29,962 nucleotides of DNA from Caryophanales bacterium UBA4100 (GTDB taxonomy: Bacteria; Bacillota; Bacilli; Paenibacillales; UBA4045), in the NCBI GenBank assembly GCA_002383285.1, contig DFXU01000069.1:1-29962 (forward strand). Reading direction: 5' to 3'. Numbering within the stretch: position 1 is the stretch's first letter; each line of letters starts with the position of its first letter. Under the pieces are notes generated by a model. That model saw only the letters and a list, made by a program, of their open reading frames with translations. It searched no databases and was not told the DNA's origin. Shown here piece after piece: positions 7,195 to 15,048 of the stretch. The position numbers and the translations under genes were made by a program.

Positions 7195-8586
7195 TTGTTG
7201 AGAATAAAAACAGCATATATATGCAGTGGTTGTGGTCATCATCATCCCAAGTGGCAGGGCTTCTGTAATAACTGTCCAGAACGGAATAGCTTAGTGGAAT
7301 CAAGCGTTGGCAATGATAAAGCGAAGACGGGTATTGCAATTGCTAAAGGAAATATACCAGTGAAGCGGCTATCCGAGACGACCTCCAAGAATAGCGACCG
7401 AATTATAACATCGATTGGTGAATTCAACCGAGTGATGGGTGGAGGTATAGTAAGGGACTCGATCACGATCATTACTGCCGAACCGGGTGCGGGAAAATCA
7501 ACTTTATTGCTGCAGGTATCAGAGGACGTGGCGAGCCAAGGCCTACGTGTCTTATATGCATCTGGTGAAGAGAGTGAGAGTCAGATCAAGAATAGAGCCG
7601 ATCGAGTTCTGTCATCGATCCATGAGAATGTATGGGTGTATTCGGACAGCAGCATGAATAATGTACTAGGCTGTATAGAGAATATTAATCCTGATGTTAT
7701 AATTATTGATAGTATTCAGACCTTCGTATTAGAGGAATATCCATCGCGTCCCGGTTCTCCTACTCAGACTATGGAATGCGCCACAGCGCTGCTGAAGGTA
7801 GCCAAGAACACGGAGAGGCCTCGGGCTGTCATTATGGTTGGACAGATGACCAAGGAGAATGAATTAGCGGGCCTGCGAGCACTGGAGCATCTAGTGGATA
7901 CCGTATTGATTCTTGATGGTCAAGAGGGTGAAGAGCTTAAACAGCTATCTGCTTCGAAAAATCGGTATGGCAGTACAGGAGAAATTGGTTTCTTCTCTAT
8001 GTCAGAGCAGGGAATGATTCCAATTGATAATCCCTCAGAATTTTTCATGACACAGCGAGAGCCGAATGAAATTGTATCTGGAAGTGCGCTAACCGTTGTG
8101 AAGGAAGGTACTCGACCTATTATTCTAGAGATCGAAAGCTTAGTGTCACAGAGCTTCACGCCATTCCCATCACGCATTGGTGAGTGTACAAAGAAGGATC
8201 AATTGAACACGCTGATTTCGGTACTAGAGCAGCGTGCGGGAATCGAGCTTTCGAGTAAGAATGTGGTTATCAAGACAACAGGCGGGTTTCGTCTGAAGGA
8301 GCATTCCTCGAATTTAGCTGTTATTATGAGCATTGTTTCATCATTTAAGAATAAGGGCATTCCAAGCCATACCGTGTTCATTGCGGATATCGGTCTGACA
8401 GGAGAGCTCAAGAAGGTTCCTGCATTGGAAACACGAATTCGTGAATTGGACAGAATGGGCTTTAGAAAGGTTTATATTGCTAAGCATGCGCTGAAGCAGC
8501 CAGTGGCGGTTAAAGGAATTCGTGTTGTTCCATGTAATACATTAATAGAAGTGATATTAGACATCTTTGGGAAGTCTATATCATAA
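7195..8586 (+). CDS. radA: RadA (Sms), DNA recombination/repair ATPase, divergent
   Basis: A 463-residue RecA-like helicase that promotes branch migration during recombinational repair. The order of domains is canonical: an N-terminal C4 zinc finger (CSGC...CNNC), a RecA core, the RadA-specific KNRxG motif (here KNRYGS) and a C-terminal Lon-protease-like domain (DIGLTGELKKVPALETRIREL). It departs from typical Bacillota RadA at the P-loop, which reads AEPGAGKST instead of GDPGIGKST; the GKST residues are kept, so ATP binding should persist. QMTKENELAGLRALEHLVD replaces the usual HVTKEG segment. TTG 7195 is preferred because AAAGGA (7180-7185) is 9 bases away and the zinc-finger Cys then falls at residue 10, as in homologues; GTG 7189 is the alternative. 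It precedes disA by 44 bases. Confidence 0.9.
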   Translation: MLRIKTAYICSGCGHHHPKWQGFCNNCPERNSLVESSVGNDKAKTGIAIAKGNIPVKRLSETTSKNSDRIITSIGEFNRVMGGGIVRDSITIITAEPGAGKSTLLLQVSEDVASQGLRVLYASGEESESQIKNRADRVLSSIHENVWVYSDSSMNNVLGCIENINPDVIIIDSIQTFVLEEYPSRPGSPTQTMECATALLKVAKNTERPRAVIMVGQMTKENELAGLRALEHLVDTVLILDGQEGEELKQLSASKNRYGSTGEIGFFSMSEQGMIPIDNPSEFFMTQREPNEIVSGSALTVVKEGTRPIILEIESLVSQSFTPFPSRIGECTKKDQLNTLISVLEQRAGIELSSKNVVIKTTGGFRLKEHSSNLAVIMSIVSSFKNKGIPSHTVFIADIGLTGELKKVPALETRIRELDRMGFRKVYIAKHALKQPVAVKGIRVVPCNTLIEVILDIFGKSIS

Positions 8587-8630
8587 CAGTCAGCAAAGTG
8601 GATTCCACCTTAGAAGGAAGTGATCAGAAG

Positions 8631-9704
8631 ATGAAGGAAGATATGCAAGTAGATGTCATTGGTAAGCTACTGAAGATGGTTGCGCCAGGTACTTCATTCC
8701 GCGATGGATTAGATAATGTGTTGAGATCGAAGACAGGTGCATTAATCGTAATAGGTTATTCTCCAGAGGTCATGCAGATTGTAGATGGAGGGTTCTCTAT
8801 TCATTGTGACTTCTCCCCCAATTACCTGTATGAGCTTGCTAAGATGGATGGGGCTATTATCATTAGTGAGGATTTATCACGAATTCTATATGCGAATACA
8901 CAGCTTATTCCAGATTCATCAATTTCTTCATCCGAGACAGGTATTCGTCATAGGACTGCTGAGCGTGTATCTAAGCAGACCGGAAAGCTGGTCGTATCGA
9001 TCTCACAGCGTCGCAATGTAATTACCTTCTACCAAGGGAATCTCCGTTATTCATTGAAGGATATTGGTGTCATTCTCACCAAAGCGAATCAAGCCATTCA
9101 AACCCTTGAGAAGTATAAAACAGTATTGGACCAAGCCTTTACGAATTTAGGCGCTTCAGAATTCGAAGGTACGGTTACATTGCTTGAGGTTGCGAATGTT
9201 ATTCAGCGAGCAGAGATGGTGCTAAGAATTCGAGATGAAATCAAACGATATATTAATGAGTTAGGCACAGAAGGTCGATTGATTGAGATGCAGCTCGATG
9301 AGCTTGCTGGCAATGCTGCCCAAGAAACCCATCTTTTGTTGAAGGATTATATACGTGATAAGAATGAGGATAAGTTAAAGGATATCAGTCATACTCTCAA
9401 GCGAATGTCTTCTGATGAATTAATTGATCACCATCATACACTCAAGCTGCTGGGGTACGCGCATAGTAACTTTATGGAAGAGATAGTTGCACCTCGAGGC
9501 TATCGCGTGCTGCATCGTATTCCCCGCTTACCTTCGATTATCATTAATAATCTGGTTGAATTCTTTGGGAATTTATCTACGATTCGATCTGCGACGATTA
9601 TGAATCTAGATGAAGTTGATGGTATTGGAGAGGTTCGAGCTCGTACAATTCTAGAGGGATTGAAGCGTATCGAGAAGCAACTACAGATTGACAGACATAT
9701 CTAA
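8631..9704 (+). CDS. disA: DisA, DNA-integrity scanning diadenylate cyclase
   Basis: A 357-residue octameric enzyme that makes c-di-AMP from two ATP and pauses at branched DNA. The N-terminal DAC domain carries the catalytic DGA (73-75) and RHRTA (106-110), both intact. A helical linker (about 150-290) is followed by a C-terminal HhH DNA-binding domain with the GIGEVRARTI segment. ATG 8631 follows AAGGAAGTG (8614-8622); the GTG at 8598 has no site. The radA-disA order is conserved in Bacillota, and RadA is known to modulate DisA in B. subtilis, so the two are probably cotranscribed here. Confidence 0.96.
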   Translation: MKEDMQVDVIGKLLKMVAPGTSFRDGLDNVLRSKTGALIVIGYSPEVMQIVDGGFSIHCDFSPNYLYELAKMDGAIIISEDLSRILYANTQLIPDSSISSSETGIRHRTAERVSKQTGKLVVSISQRRNVITFYQGNLRYSLKDIGVILTKANQAIQTLEKYKTVLDQAFTNLGASEFEGTVTLLEVANVIQRAEMVLRIRDEIKRYINELGTEGRLIEMQLDELAGNAAQETHLLLKDYIRDKNEDKLKDISHTLKRMSSDELIDHHHTLKLLGYAHSNFMEEIVAPRGYRVLHRIPRLPSIIINNLVEFFGNLSTIRSATIMNLDEVDGIGEVRARTILEGLKRIEKQLQIDRHI

Positions 9705-9763
9705 ATTGCCTACAATCATAAGATATGAGCGAGTGGGCATAGTAATTAATGAGGTGGAACTGC

Positions 9764-10492
9764 ATGTTCGCAAGATCATTACCCAATGTATTCACAATTG
9801 GCAATTTATTCCTAGGTATTGTATCGATTATATTCGTTTTTAATAATGAACCCGAGATTGCTGCGATGCTTGTAATTGTAGCTATGTTAACGGATGGTTT
9901 GGATGGTCGAGTAGCTAGGGCTTTGAATGTAACAAGTGAATTCGGCAAAGAACTGGATTCGTTATCCGATGTGATTTCCTTCGGGGTAGCGCCTGCCTTT
10001 ATCGTTTATTCAGTTGCCTTCCAAGATTTCAATTCCCCTGTTTCTTGGATAGCCACAGCTGTATTCCCAATATGTGGGGCACTAAGACTTGCGAGATTTA
10101 ATGTAATCAGTGGAATTCCAGGCTACTTCATTGGATTACCAATCCCAGTTGCTGGCGGAGTATTGGCCACCATGGCACTCTTCTACAAAGAGCTGTCAAC
10201 GCCTCTGCTGCTGATTGCAGAATTAATATTATCCTTCTTAATGGTAAGTAATATTAAGTATCCGAATTTCAAGAAAGTAAGAATACCCCGATCTGCGATG
10301 TGGGTTATTCCCATTATGGTACTTATAGCCATATGGGTTGCTGTTCAATATCCAGGCACATTATCGAAGTTGATGTTCATCCCTTTTGTGCTCTATGCAC
10401 TCCTAGGCCTAAAAAAAAACGTTAGACGAGTCACACGAAAGCGGAAGAGACAGGATACAGACGATAAGCCGAAATTTGGCGATACATTATAG
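9764..10492 (+). CDS. pssA: PssA, CDP-diacylglycerol-serine O-phosphatidyltransferase
   Basis: A 242-residue integral membrane enzyme that makes phosphatidylserine, the precursor of phosphatidylethanolamine, from CDP-diacylglycerol and serine. The CDP-alcohol phosphotransferase signature D-x2-D-G-x2-A-R-x8-G-x3-D-x3-D is complete (from DGLDGRVAR to LDSLSD). About six to eight hydrophobic helices follow, ending in a very basic tail (KKNVRRVTRKRKRQ). ATG 9764 follows GAGGTG (9751-9756) by 7 bases. ATG 9749 would overlap that site. No psd decarboxylase gene is in view. The gene probably belongs to the radA-disA transcript. Confidence 0.94.
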   Translation: MFARSLPNVFTIGNLFLGIVSIIFVFNNEPEIAAMLVIVAMLTDGLDGRVARALNVTSEFGKELDSLSDVISFGVAPAFIVYSVAFQDFNSPVSWIATAVFPICGALRLARFNVISGIPGYFIGLPIPVAGGVLATMALFYKELSTPLLLIAELILSFLMVSNIKYPNFKKVRIPRSAMWVIPIMVLIAIWVAVQYPGTLSKLMFIPFVLYALLGLKKNVRRVTRKRKRQDTDDKPKFGDTL

Positions 10493-10505
10493 AGTCGGTT
10501 TTTTT

Positions 10506-10545
10506 ATAACAAATAAGCTTCCCGCAGGGGAAGCTTATTTGTTAT
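10506..10545. terminator. Bidirectional hairpin between convergent genes
   Basis: A perfect 18-bp stem: 10506-10523 (ATAACAAATAAGCTTCCC) with 10528-10545, tetraloop GCAG. The lower stem is A-rich on the left arm and T-rich on the right, so each strand yields a GC-rich upper hairpin followed by a U-rich stretch. It sits 13 bases after pssA and 16 before the end of the - strand gene, as expected for a shared terminator. Seven T precede it on the + strand. Confidence 0.85.
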
Positions 10546-10561
10546 GCATATGCAATTATGT

Positions 10562-10966
10562 CTAAGATAAGTTAAATTTGCCTAGCGTGCTGCATGTTCT
10601 AGATTCTTTATCGAGTACCTCGTTTAGGTCAACGCTCAGTAAATTGCACAAGGCTGACATGTAGAATAGGTTTTTGCCTAGCTCGGCGTTAATGAAATCA
10701 CGACAAGTCTCACATAATAGCCCGTTAACATGTGTATGAGTCAATTCTGGAACGGAATCTACAGCCGCATCTTGCTCACTAGAAGCGTAAGGCTGCTTCT
10801 TAGCATCAACTTCAATACAGCCACATTCGGTAATGGCCTTAATTACGGATCGATTGACCGTTGAATTGGTTTGCTGATACTTGGATAACACATCAAGCAG
10901 ACTTCGGTGACGGAGCAATAATTCGGACACTTGACTTTGGAAGGTCTTCAGATCAAGCAAGCTCAT
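10562..10966 (-). CDS. Small Cys-rich protein with a MazG-like helical segment
   Basis: A 134-residue, largely helical cytosolic protein, the only intact - strand gene here. It begins MSLLDLKTFQ and ends CSTLGKFNLS. Six cysteines are visible: C48 and C50 (CGC), C85 and C88 (CETC), C107 and C125, which could bind a metal. The stretch ELGKNLFYMSALCNLLSVDL (95-114) resembles the E-L-G-D-x-L-F/W-Y helix of all-alpha MazG NTP pyrophosphohydrolases, but the catalytic Asp is replaced by Lys, so catalysis is doubtful. I recall similar proteins in Bacillales but cannot assign a function. The start is ATG 10966-10964 with AGAGGTGG (10980-10973) 6 bases before it. Promoter and inverted repeat lie at 11005-11042. 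Confidence 0.8.
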   Translation of the reverse strand: MSLLDLKTFQSQVSELLLRHRSLLDVLSKYQQTNSTVNRSVIKAITECGCIEVDAKKQPYASSEQDAAVDSVPELTHTHVNGLLCETCRDFINAELGKNLFYMSALCNLLSVDLNEVLDKESRTCSTLGKFNLS

Positions 10967-11004
10967 TCAAATCCACCTCTATTCTGATAATTAACGCTAA
11001 TGGC

Positions 11005-11042
11005 CTATCCATTGATTATAATGGATAGCTAACAGAAATCAA
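11005..11042 (-). promoter_or_regulatory. Promoter with overlapping inverted repeat for the - strand gene
   Basis: On the - strand TTGATT (11042-11037) and TATAAT (11020-11015) are 16 bases apart, predicting a start near 11008 and a leader of about 42 bases. CTATCCATT (11005-11013) and AATGGATAG (11020-11028) form a perfect 9-bp inverted repeat with a 6-base centre. It covers the -10 box and start site, a typical repressor-operator position. The regulator is unknown. Confidence 0.6.
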
Positions 11043-11176
11043 AGTGGATTTGTGACAAGCTGGTAAAAAAACCAATTCGGACGATTAGTCTAGCTAAAAT
11101 TGGAACATACTTAATCATATACCCGACGCTTACGATCACTAACGTGGTCATCAATATTTATTAGGAGGTGAAAATA

Positions 11177-12256
11177 ATGCTCAAAAAACTGATATCTCTT
11201 GCTGCGGTCTTGATAGGCGGTATAGCTGGCTATCGTATGTATGTTGACCTCGGAAGTCCGAGATGGATCGGATTAGGGGTAGGTGATCTCCGAGGGGAGC
11301 CTTTATTATTCATTGGGTTTGGCTCTCTGATTATGGTCGTCGGCACCTTCTTGCTCATCGAATATGGATGGAGAATCGTCCGCTTCGCAGATGAGCGACT
11401 ATTAGCGCTGCCTGCGTATCACATGGCCTCAGGGCTCTTAGGAATGCTTATGGGGCTGTTTATCGCCTATCTGGTGTTTCCATCTGTTTCTGAATTTAGC
11501 AGCACCCTTCCGTATGTACCCTTCCTATTAACAGCAATTTGTGGGGGGATCGGATTCCGTCTAGGATTACTTAAGAAGGAAGAGATGCTAGCATTTCTCG
11601 CTACCGTTAATCTGGGTAAAGGTGTGAAGAAGGGAACACCCCTGCAGGAGGAGCACAAAATATTAGACACCAGTGTCATCATTGACGGTAGAATTGCAGA
11701 TATTTGTAAGACAGGTTTTATTCAAGGCATTCTCGTGATTCCAGAATTTGTTCTGGAGGAATTACAGCACATTGCAGACTCATCAGATTTACTTAAGCGC
11801 AATCGAGGACGACGTGGACTGGACATCCTGAATAAAATTCAGAAGGAATTGGATGTGAAGGTACTCATCTATGAAGGTGATTTCGAGGAAGTCACTGAGG
11901 TGGATAGCAAGCTTGTACGCTTAGCTAAGCTACTCGGTGGTAAGGTTGTAACGAATGATTTTAATTTGAATAAAGTGTGTGAATTGCAAGGTGTTTCGGT
12001 CCTGAATATTAATGATTTAGCCAATGCAGTCAAGCCTGTCGTCCTCCCAGGTGAAGAAATTGTGGTGCAAGTAATTAAGGATGGCAAGGAATATGGACAG
12101 GGTGTTGCCTATCTTGATGATGGAACGATGATCGTTGTAGAGGGTGGGCGTGAATGTATCGGAACGACCATAGAGGTCATGGTAACAAGTGTATTGCAGA
12201 CATCTGCAGGTCGAATGATCTTTGCTAAACCGAAATTGTTGGAAAAAGCGCTGTAA
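11177..12256 (+). CDS. yacL: YacL-type PIN/TRAM domain membrane protein
   Basis: A 359-residue protein of the conserved Bacillota YacL family. Four membrane helices occupy about residues 1-130. A PIN nuclease-like domain follows (LDTSVIIDGRIAD with the first acidic residues, then VLEELQ, and TNDFNLN with later acids). A C-terminal TRAM RNA-binding domain (about 285-355, LPGEEIVVQVIKDGKEYGQG) completes it. The combination suggests a membrane-anchored RNA-binding protein or ribonuclease; the activity is not established to my knowledge. ATG 11177 follows AGGAGGTG (11163-11170) by 6 bases. Its place just upstream of ispD and ispF is the usual one in Bacillales. Confidence 0.94.
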   Translation: MLKKLISLAAVLIGGIAGYRMYVDLGSPRWIGLGVGDLRGEPLLFIGFGSLIMVVGTFLLIEYGWRIVRFADERLLALPAYHMASGLLGMLMGLFIAYLVFPSVSEFSSTLPYVPFLLTAICGGIGFRLGLLKKEEMLAFLATVNLGKGVKKGTPLQEEHKILDTSVIIDGRIADICKTGFIQGILVIPEFVLEELQHIADSSDLLKRNRGRRGLDILNKIQKELDVKVLIYEGDFEEVTEVDSKLVRLAKLLGGKVVTNDFNLNKVCELQGVSVLNINDLANAVKPVVLPGEEIVVQVIKDGKEYGQGVAYLDDGTMIVVEGGRECIGTTIEVMVTSVLQTSAGRMIFAKPKLLEKAL

Positions 12257-12343
12257 AACGATTATCATATACGAATAAGAAGGTTGGAGTTCATTCTCAC
12301 TTTTTTACGTCGTTATTATCGGATTACAGGGTAGGGATGCAGG

Positions 12344-13057
12344 ATGGGAATGCTGGGTGCCGTTATTGTTGCAGCGGGCCGTGGAACACGTATGGGTACG
12401 AAGGAAAGCAAGCAATACTTGCCAATTAACGGAAAGCCGATACTCGTGTATACGCTGGAGGCCTTCGAGAAGGCTGATGAAGTAAGTACAGTTGTATTGG
12501 TGGTCAGTAAAGAAGATATTGTTCACTGCCAATCTTACATAGAGAAATATGGTTTGACCAAAATTTCCGCTATTGTGGCCGGTGGTACATCAAGGCAAGG
12601 CTCTGTGTTCGAAGGGCTGCAGCATCTGAATACGGAATGGGTAATCGTACATGATGGCGTTAGACCGTTCGTTTCCATAGAGAACATGATTGAATGCTGG
12701 AGAGCGGCTGAGCAATATGGGGCTGCTGTTATTGCGGTACGTGTGAAGGATACAATAAAAATTGCAGACGAAGCGGGTATGGTGCATAGCACCCTAGACC
12801 GCAATAGCTTGTGGGCGATCCAAACCCCGCAGGCTTTTCGTTGTTCCGATTTAATGACTGCACATAAGAGAGCAGAGCTCGATGGGTATGAGGGAACAGA
12901 TGATGCATCCCTTATGGAGCGGTCGGGAATACCGGTTCGAATTGTTGAAGGCGATTATGGTAATATCAAGATAACGACACCAGATGATCTGCAATGGGCA
13001 GAATTTCGTCTGCGATCCTTGGTACAGATACGGGAACAGGAAGAGGGGCAGCAATGA
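12344..13057 (+). CDS. ispD: IspD, 2-C-methyl-D-erythritol 4-phosphate cytidylyltransferase
   Basis: A 237-residue MEP-pathway enzyme that couples CTP to methylerythritol 4-phosphate. The N-terminal glycine-rich CTP-binding loop AAGRGTRMG and the downstream catalytic Lys in ESKQYL are present, together with VHDGVRPF, a Thr/Lys pair in VKDTIK, and TDDASLMER in the C-terminal half. The length is normal. ATG 12344 lies 6 bases after GTAGGGA (12331-12337). The stop overlaps the ispF start (ATGA at 13054-13057), implying translational coupling. Confidence 0.96.
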   Translation: MGMLGAVIVAAGRGTRMGTKESKQYLPINGKPILVYTLEAFEKADEVSTVVLVVSKEDIVHCQSYIEKYGLTKISAIVAGGTSRQGSVFEGLQHLNTEWVIVHDGVRPFVSIENMIECWRAAEQYGAAVIAVRVKDTIKIADEAGMVHSTLDRNSLWAIQTPQAFRCSDLMTAHKRAELDGYEGTDDASLMERSGIPVRIVEGDYGNIKITTPDDLQWAEFRLRSLVQIREQEEGQQ

Positions 13058-13536
13058 TGCGAGTAGGTATAGGTTATGACGTACATCAGCTGGTAGAAGG
13101 ACGGCCATGTATTATTGGCGGCGTAACAATTCCCTACGAACGAGGTTTACTTGGACATTCAGACGCAGACGTTCTGCTTCATGCAATATCAGATGCGATA
13201 CTAGGAGCGCTCGGGCAAGGCGATATTGGCAAGCATTTCCCAGATACAGATCAGGCCTTCAAGGATGCAGATAGCCTTGAGCTGCTGCAGCAGGTGTGGG
13301 AAATCGCTCGTTCTATGGGCTATCAATTAGGAAATCTAGATGCCGTAATTATTGCAGAGAAGCCTAAGATGGCCCCGCATATTCCGCAGATGGTTGAGAT
13401 TATTGAGGGAGCCTTAGGAGCAAACAAGGGTTCAGTGAACCTAAAGGCAACGACTTCAGAAAAGCTTGGCTTTGTTGGTAGAGAAGAAGGTATCGCTGCA
13501 CAGGCGATTGTTTGTTTATATAGAATAACGACATAA
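13054..13536 (+). CDS. ispF: IspF, 2-C-methyl-D-erythritol 2,4-cyclodiphosphate synthase
   Basis: A 160-residue trimeric MEP-pathway enzyme. Metal and substrate residues are visible: DVH near the start (IGYDVH), HSDADVLLHAISDA with the third metal ligand His, FPDTD, and the C-terminal TTSEKLGFVGREEGIAAQA loop. The start is ATG 13054, or the next codon ATG 13057, with AAGAGGGG (13041-13048) upstream inside ispD. Coupling to ispD by a 4-base overlap is typical. Confidence 0.96.
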   Translation: MMRVGIGYDVHQLVEGRPCIIGGVTIPYERGLLGHSDADVLLHAISDAILGALGQGDIGKHFPDTDQAFKDADSLELLQQVWEIARSMGYQLGNLDAVIIAEKPKMAPHIPQMVEIIEGALGANKGSVNLKATTSEKLGFVGREEGIAAQAIVCLYRITT

Positions 13537-13560
13537 TGATGTCAAAGAGGAGCTTAACAC

Positions 13561-15018
13561 ATGAGTAATCACGTTAGAGTAAGGTATGCACCAAGCCCAA
13601 CAGGGCACCTCCATATCGGAGGAGCACGTACAGCATTATTCGATTATCTCTTTGCGCGACATGAGGGTGGAAAGTTCATCATACGATTTGAGGATACGGA
13701 TCAAACTCGTCATGTTGAAACAGGTGTGGATAATCAGCTTGATGGATTAAGATGGCTAGGCGTGGATTGGGATGAGAGCGTGGATATTGGTGGACCATAT
13801 GCCCCGTATAGGCAGATGGAGCGATTGGAGCTGTATCAGCCATATGTCCAGCAATTGATTCAGGATGGCAATGCCTATTATTGCTATTGCTCTGAGGAGG
13901 ATCTGGAGACAGAGCGAGCAGCTCAGGAAGCCCAAGGGGAGATGCCGAGCTATTCAGGCAAGTGCCGACATCTAACTGTCGATCAGATCGAAGCCTATCG
14001 TGCGGAGAATCGCAAGCCTACGATTCGATTCCGCGTAACTGAGAACCAGACGATATCCTTTACAGATCGTATTCGTGAGCATGTTGAATTCGAGTCCAAT
14101 GGTATTGGTGATTTTATTATTGTTCGTCCAGATGGTATCCCAACTTATAACTTTGCTGTAATCTTAGACGACCATCTGATGGATATTACCCATGTTATAC
14201 GTGGTGAGGAGCATCTATCGAACACTCCGCGCCAGATTATGCTGTACGAAGCGCTTGGTTTTGCGATCCCACAATTCGCGCATCTCTCTCTTATTCTGAA
14301 TCAGGATCGTAAGAAGATGAGTAAACGAGATGAGTCGATTATGCAGTTTATCGAACAATATCGAGATCAAGGATACTTACCAGAGGCGGTGCTTAACTTT
14401 ATTGTGCTGCTTGGCTGGTCCCCCGGAGGTGAAGAAGAGATATTCACGAAGGAGCAGCTTATTGAGCAGTTCAACATGGATCGTCTATCCAAAAGCCCAG
14501 CTGTATTCGATACTGAGAAGCTGAAGTGGATGAGCAACCAATATATCAAAAAAGCGGATCCTGCTCGTATTGCAGTGCTTGCCATTCCTCATCTGCAGAA
14601 GGCGGGTTTACTGCCAGTAGAGCTTGATGATGAGACCCGTACGTGGGCGACAGAGCTTGTTGCACTCTATCAGGAGCAGTTGAATTATGCGGCAGAGATT
14701 GTTGAGCTTACCTCGTTATTCTTTAAGGATTCACTGGAGTACGATGAAGAGGCCAACCAGGAGCTTGCTGGTGATCATGTGCCTGTGGTACTAGATAGCT
14801 TCCGACGTCAAGTAGAAGCTGCACCGATTTATACACCAGAAGCGATTGGTGTGATGCTAAAGCATGTACAGGCTGAGACAGGCTTTAAGGGCAAACTATT
14901 GTTCATGTCCATTCGAATCGCGTTGACGGGTCAGATGCATGGAAGAGACCTGAATCGTACGTTATATCTGCTTGGCAAGGACACCGTACTCAACCGATTG
15001 CAGGTTAGAGCTTTGTAA
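13561..15018 (+). CDS. gltX: GltX, glutamyl-tRNA synthetase
   Basis: A 485-residue class I synthetase. The HIGH-type motif lies in PSPTGHLHIGGART (residues 11-24) and KMSKR at 252-256. The C-terminal anticodon-binding helical domain (about 330-485) ends GRDLNRTLYLLGKDTVLNRL, as in other bacterial GltX. In Bacillota it is usually non-discriminating, charging tRNA-Gln for GatCAB; that is family knowledge, not visible here. CYC at about 110 and a later C may form the zinc site known in some GltX. AGAGGAG (13546-13552) precedes the ATG by 8 bases. Confidence 0.97.
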   Translation: MSNHVRVRYAPSPTGHLHIGGARTALFDYLFARHEGGKFIIRFEDTDQTRHVETGVDNQLDGLRWLGVDWDESVDIGGPYAPYRQMERLELYQPYVQQLIQDGNAYYCYCSEEDLETERAAQEAQGEMPSYSGKCRHLTVDQIEAYRAENRKPTIRFRVTENQTISFTDRIREHVEFESNGIGDFIIVRPDGIPTYNFAVILDDHLMDITHVIRGEEHLSNTPRQIMLYEALGFAIPQFAHLSLILNQDRKKMSKRDESIMQFIEQYRDQGYLPEAVLNFIVLLGWSPGGEEEIFTKEQLIEQFNMDRLSKSPAVFDTEKLKWMSNQYIKKADPARIAVLAIPHLQKAGLLPVELDDETRTWATELVALYQEQLNYAAEIVELTSLFFKDSLEYDEEANQELAGDHVPVVLDSFRRQVEAAPIYTPEAIGVMLKHVQAETGFKGKLLFMSIRIALTGQMHGRDLNRTLYLLGKDTVLNRLQVRAL

Positions 15019-15048
15019 ACAAATCCTAACAAGAAGAAGGCTACAATA

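Noticed and set aside
12282..12307. GGAG...CTC followed by TTTTTT after yacL as a terminator
   Set aside because: The stem has only three to four good pairs; yacL and ispD are probably cotranscribed.
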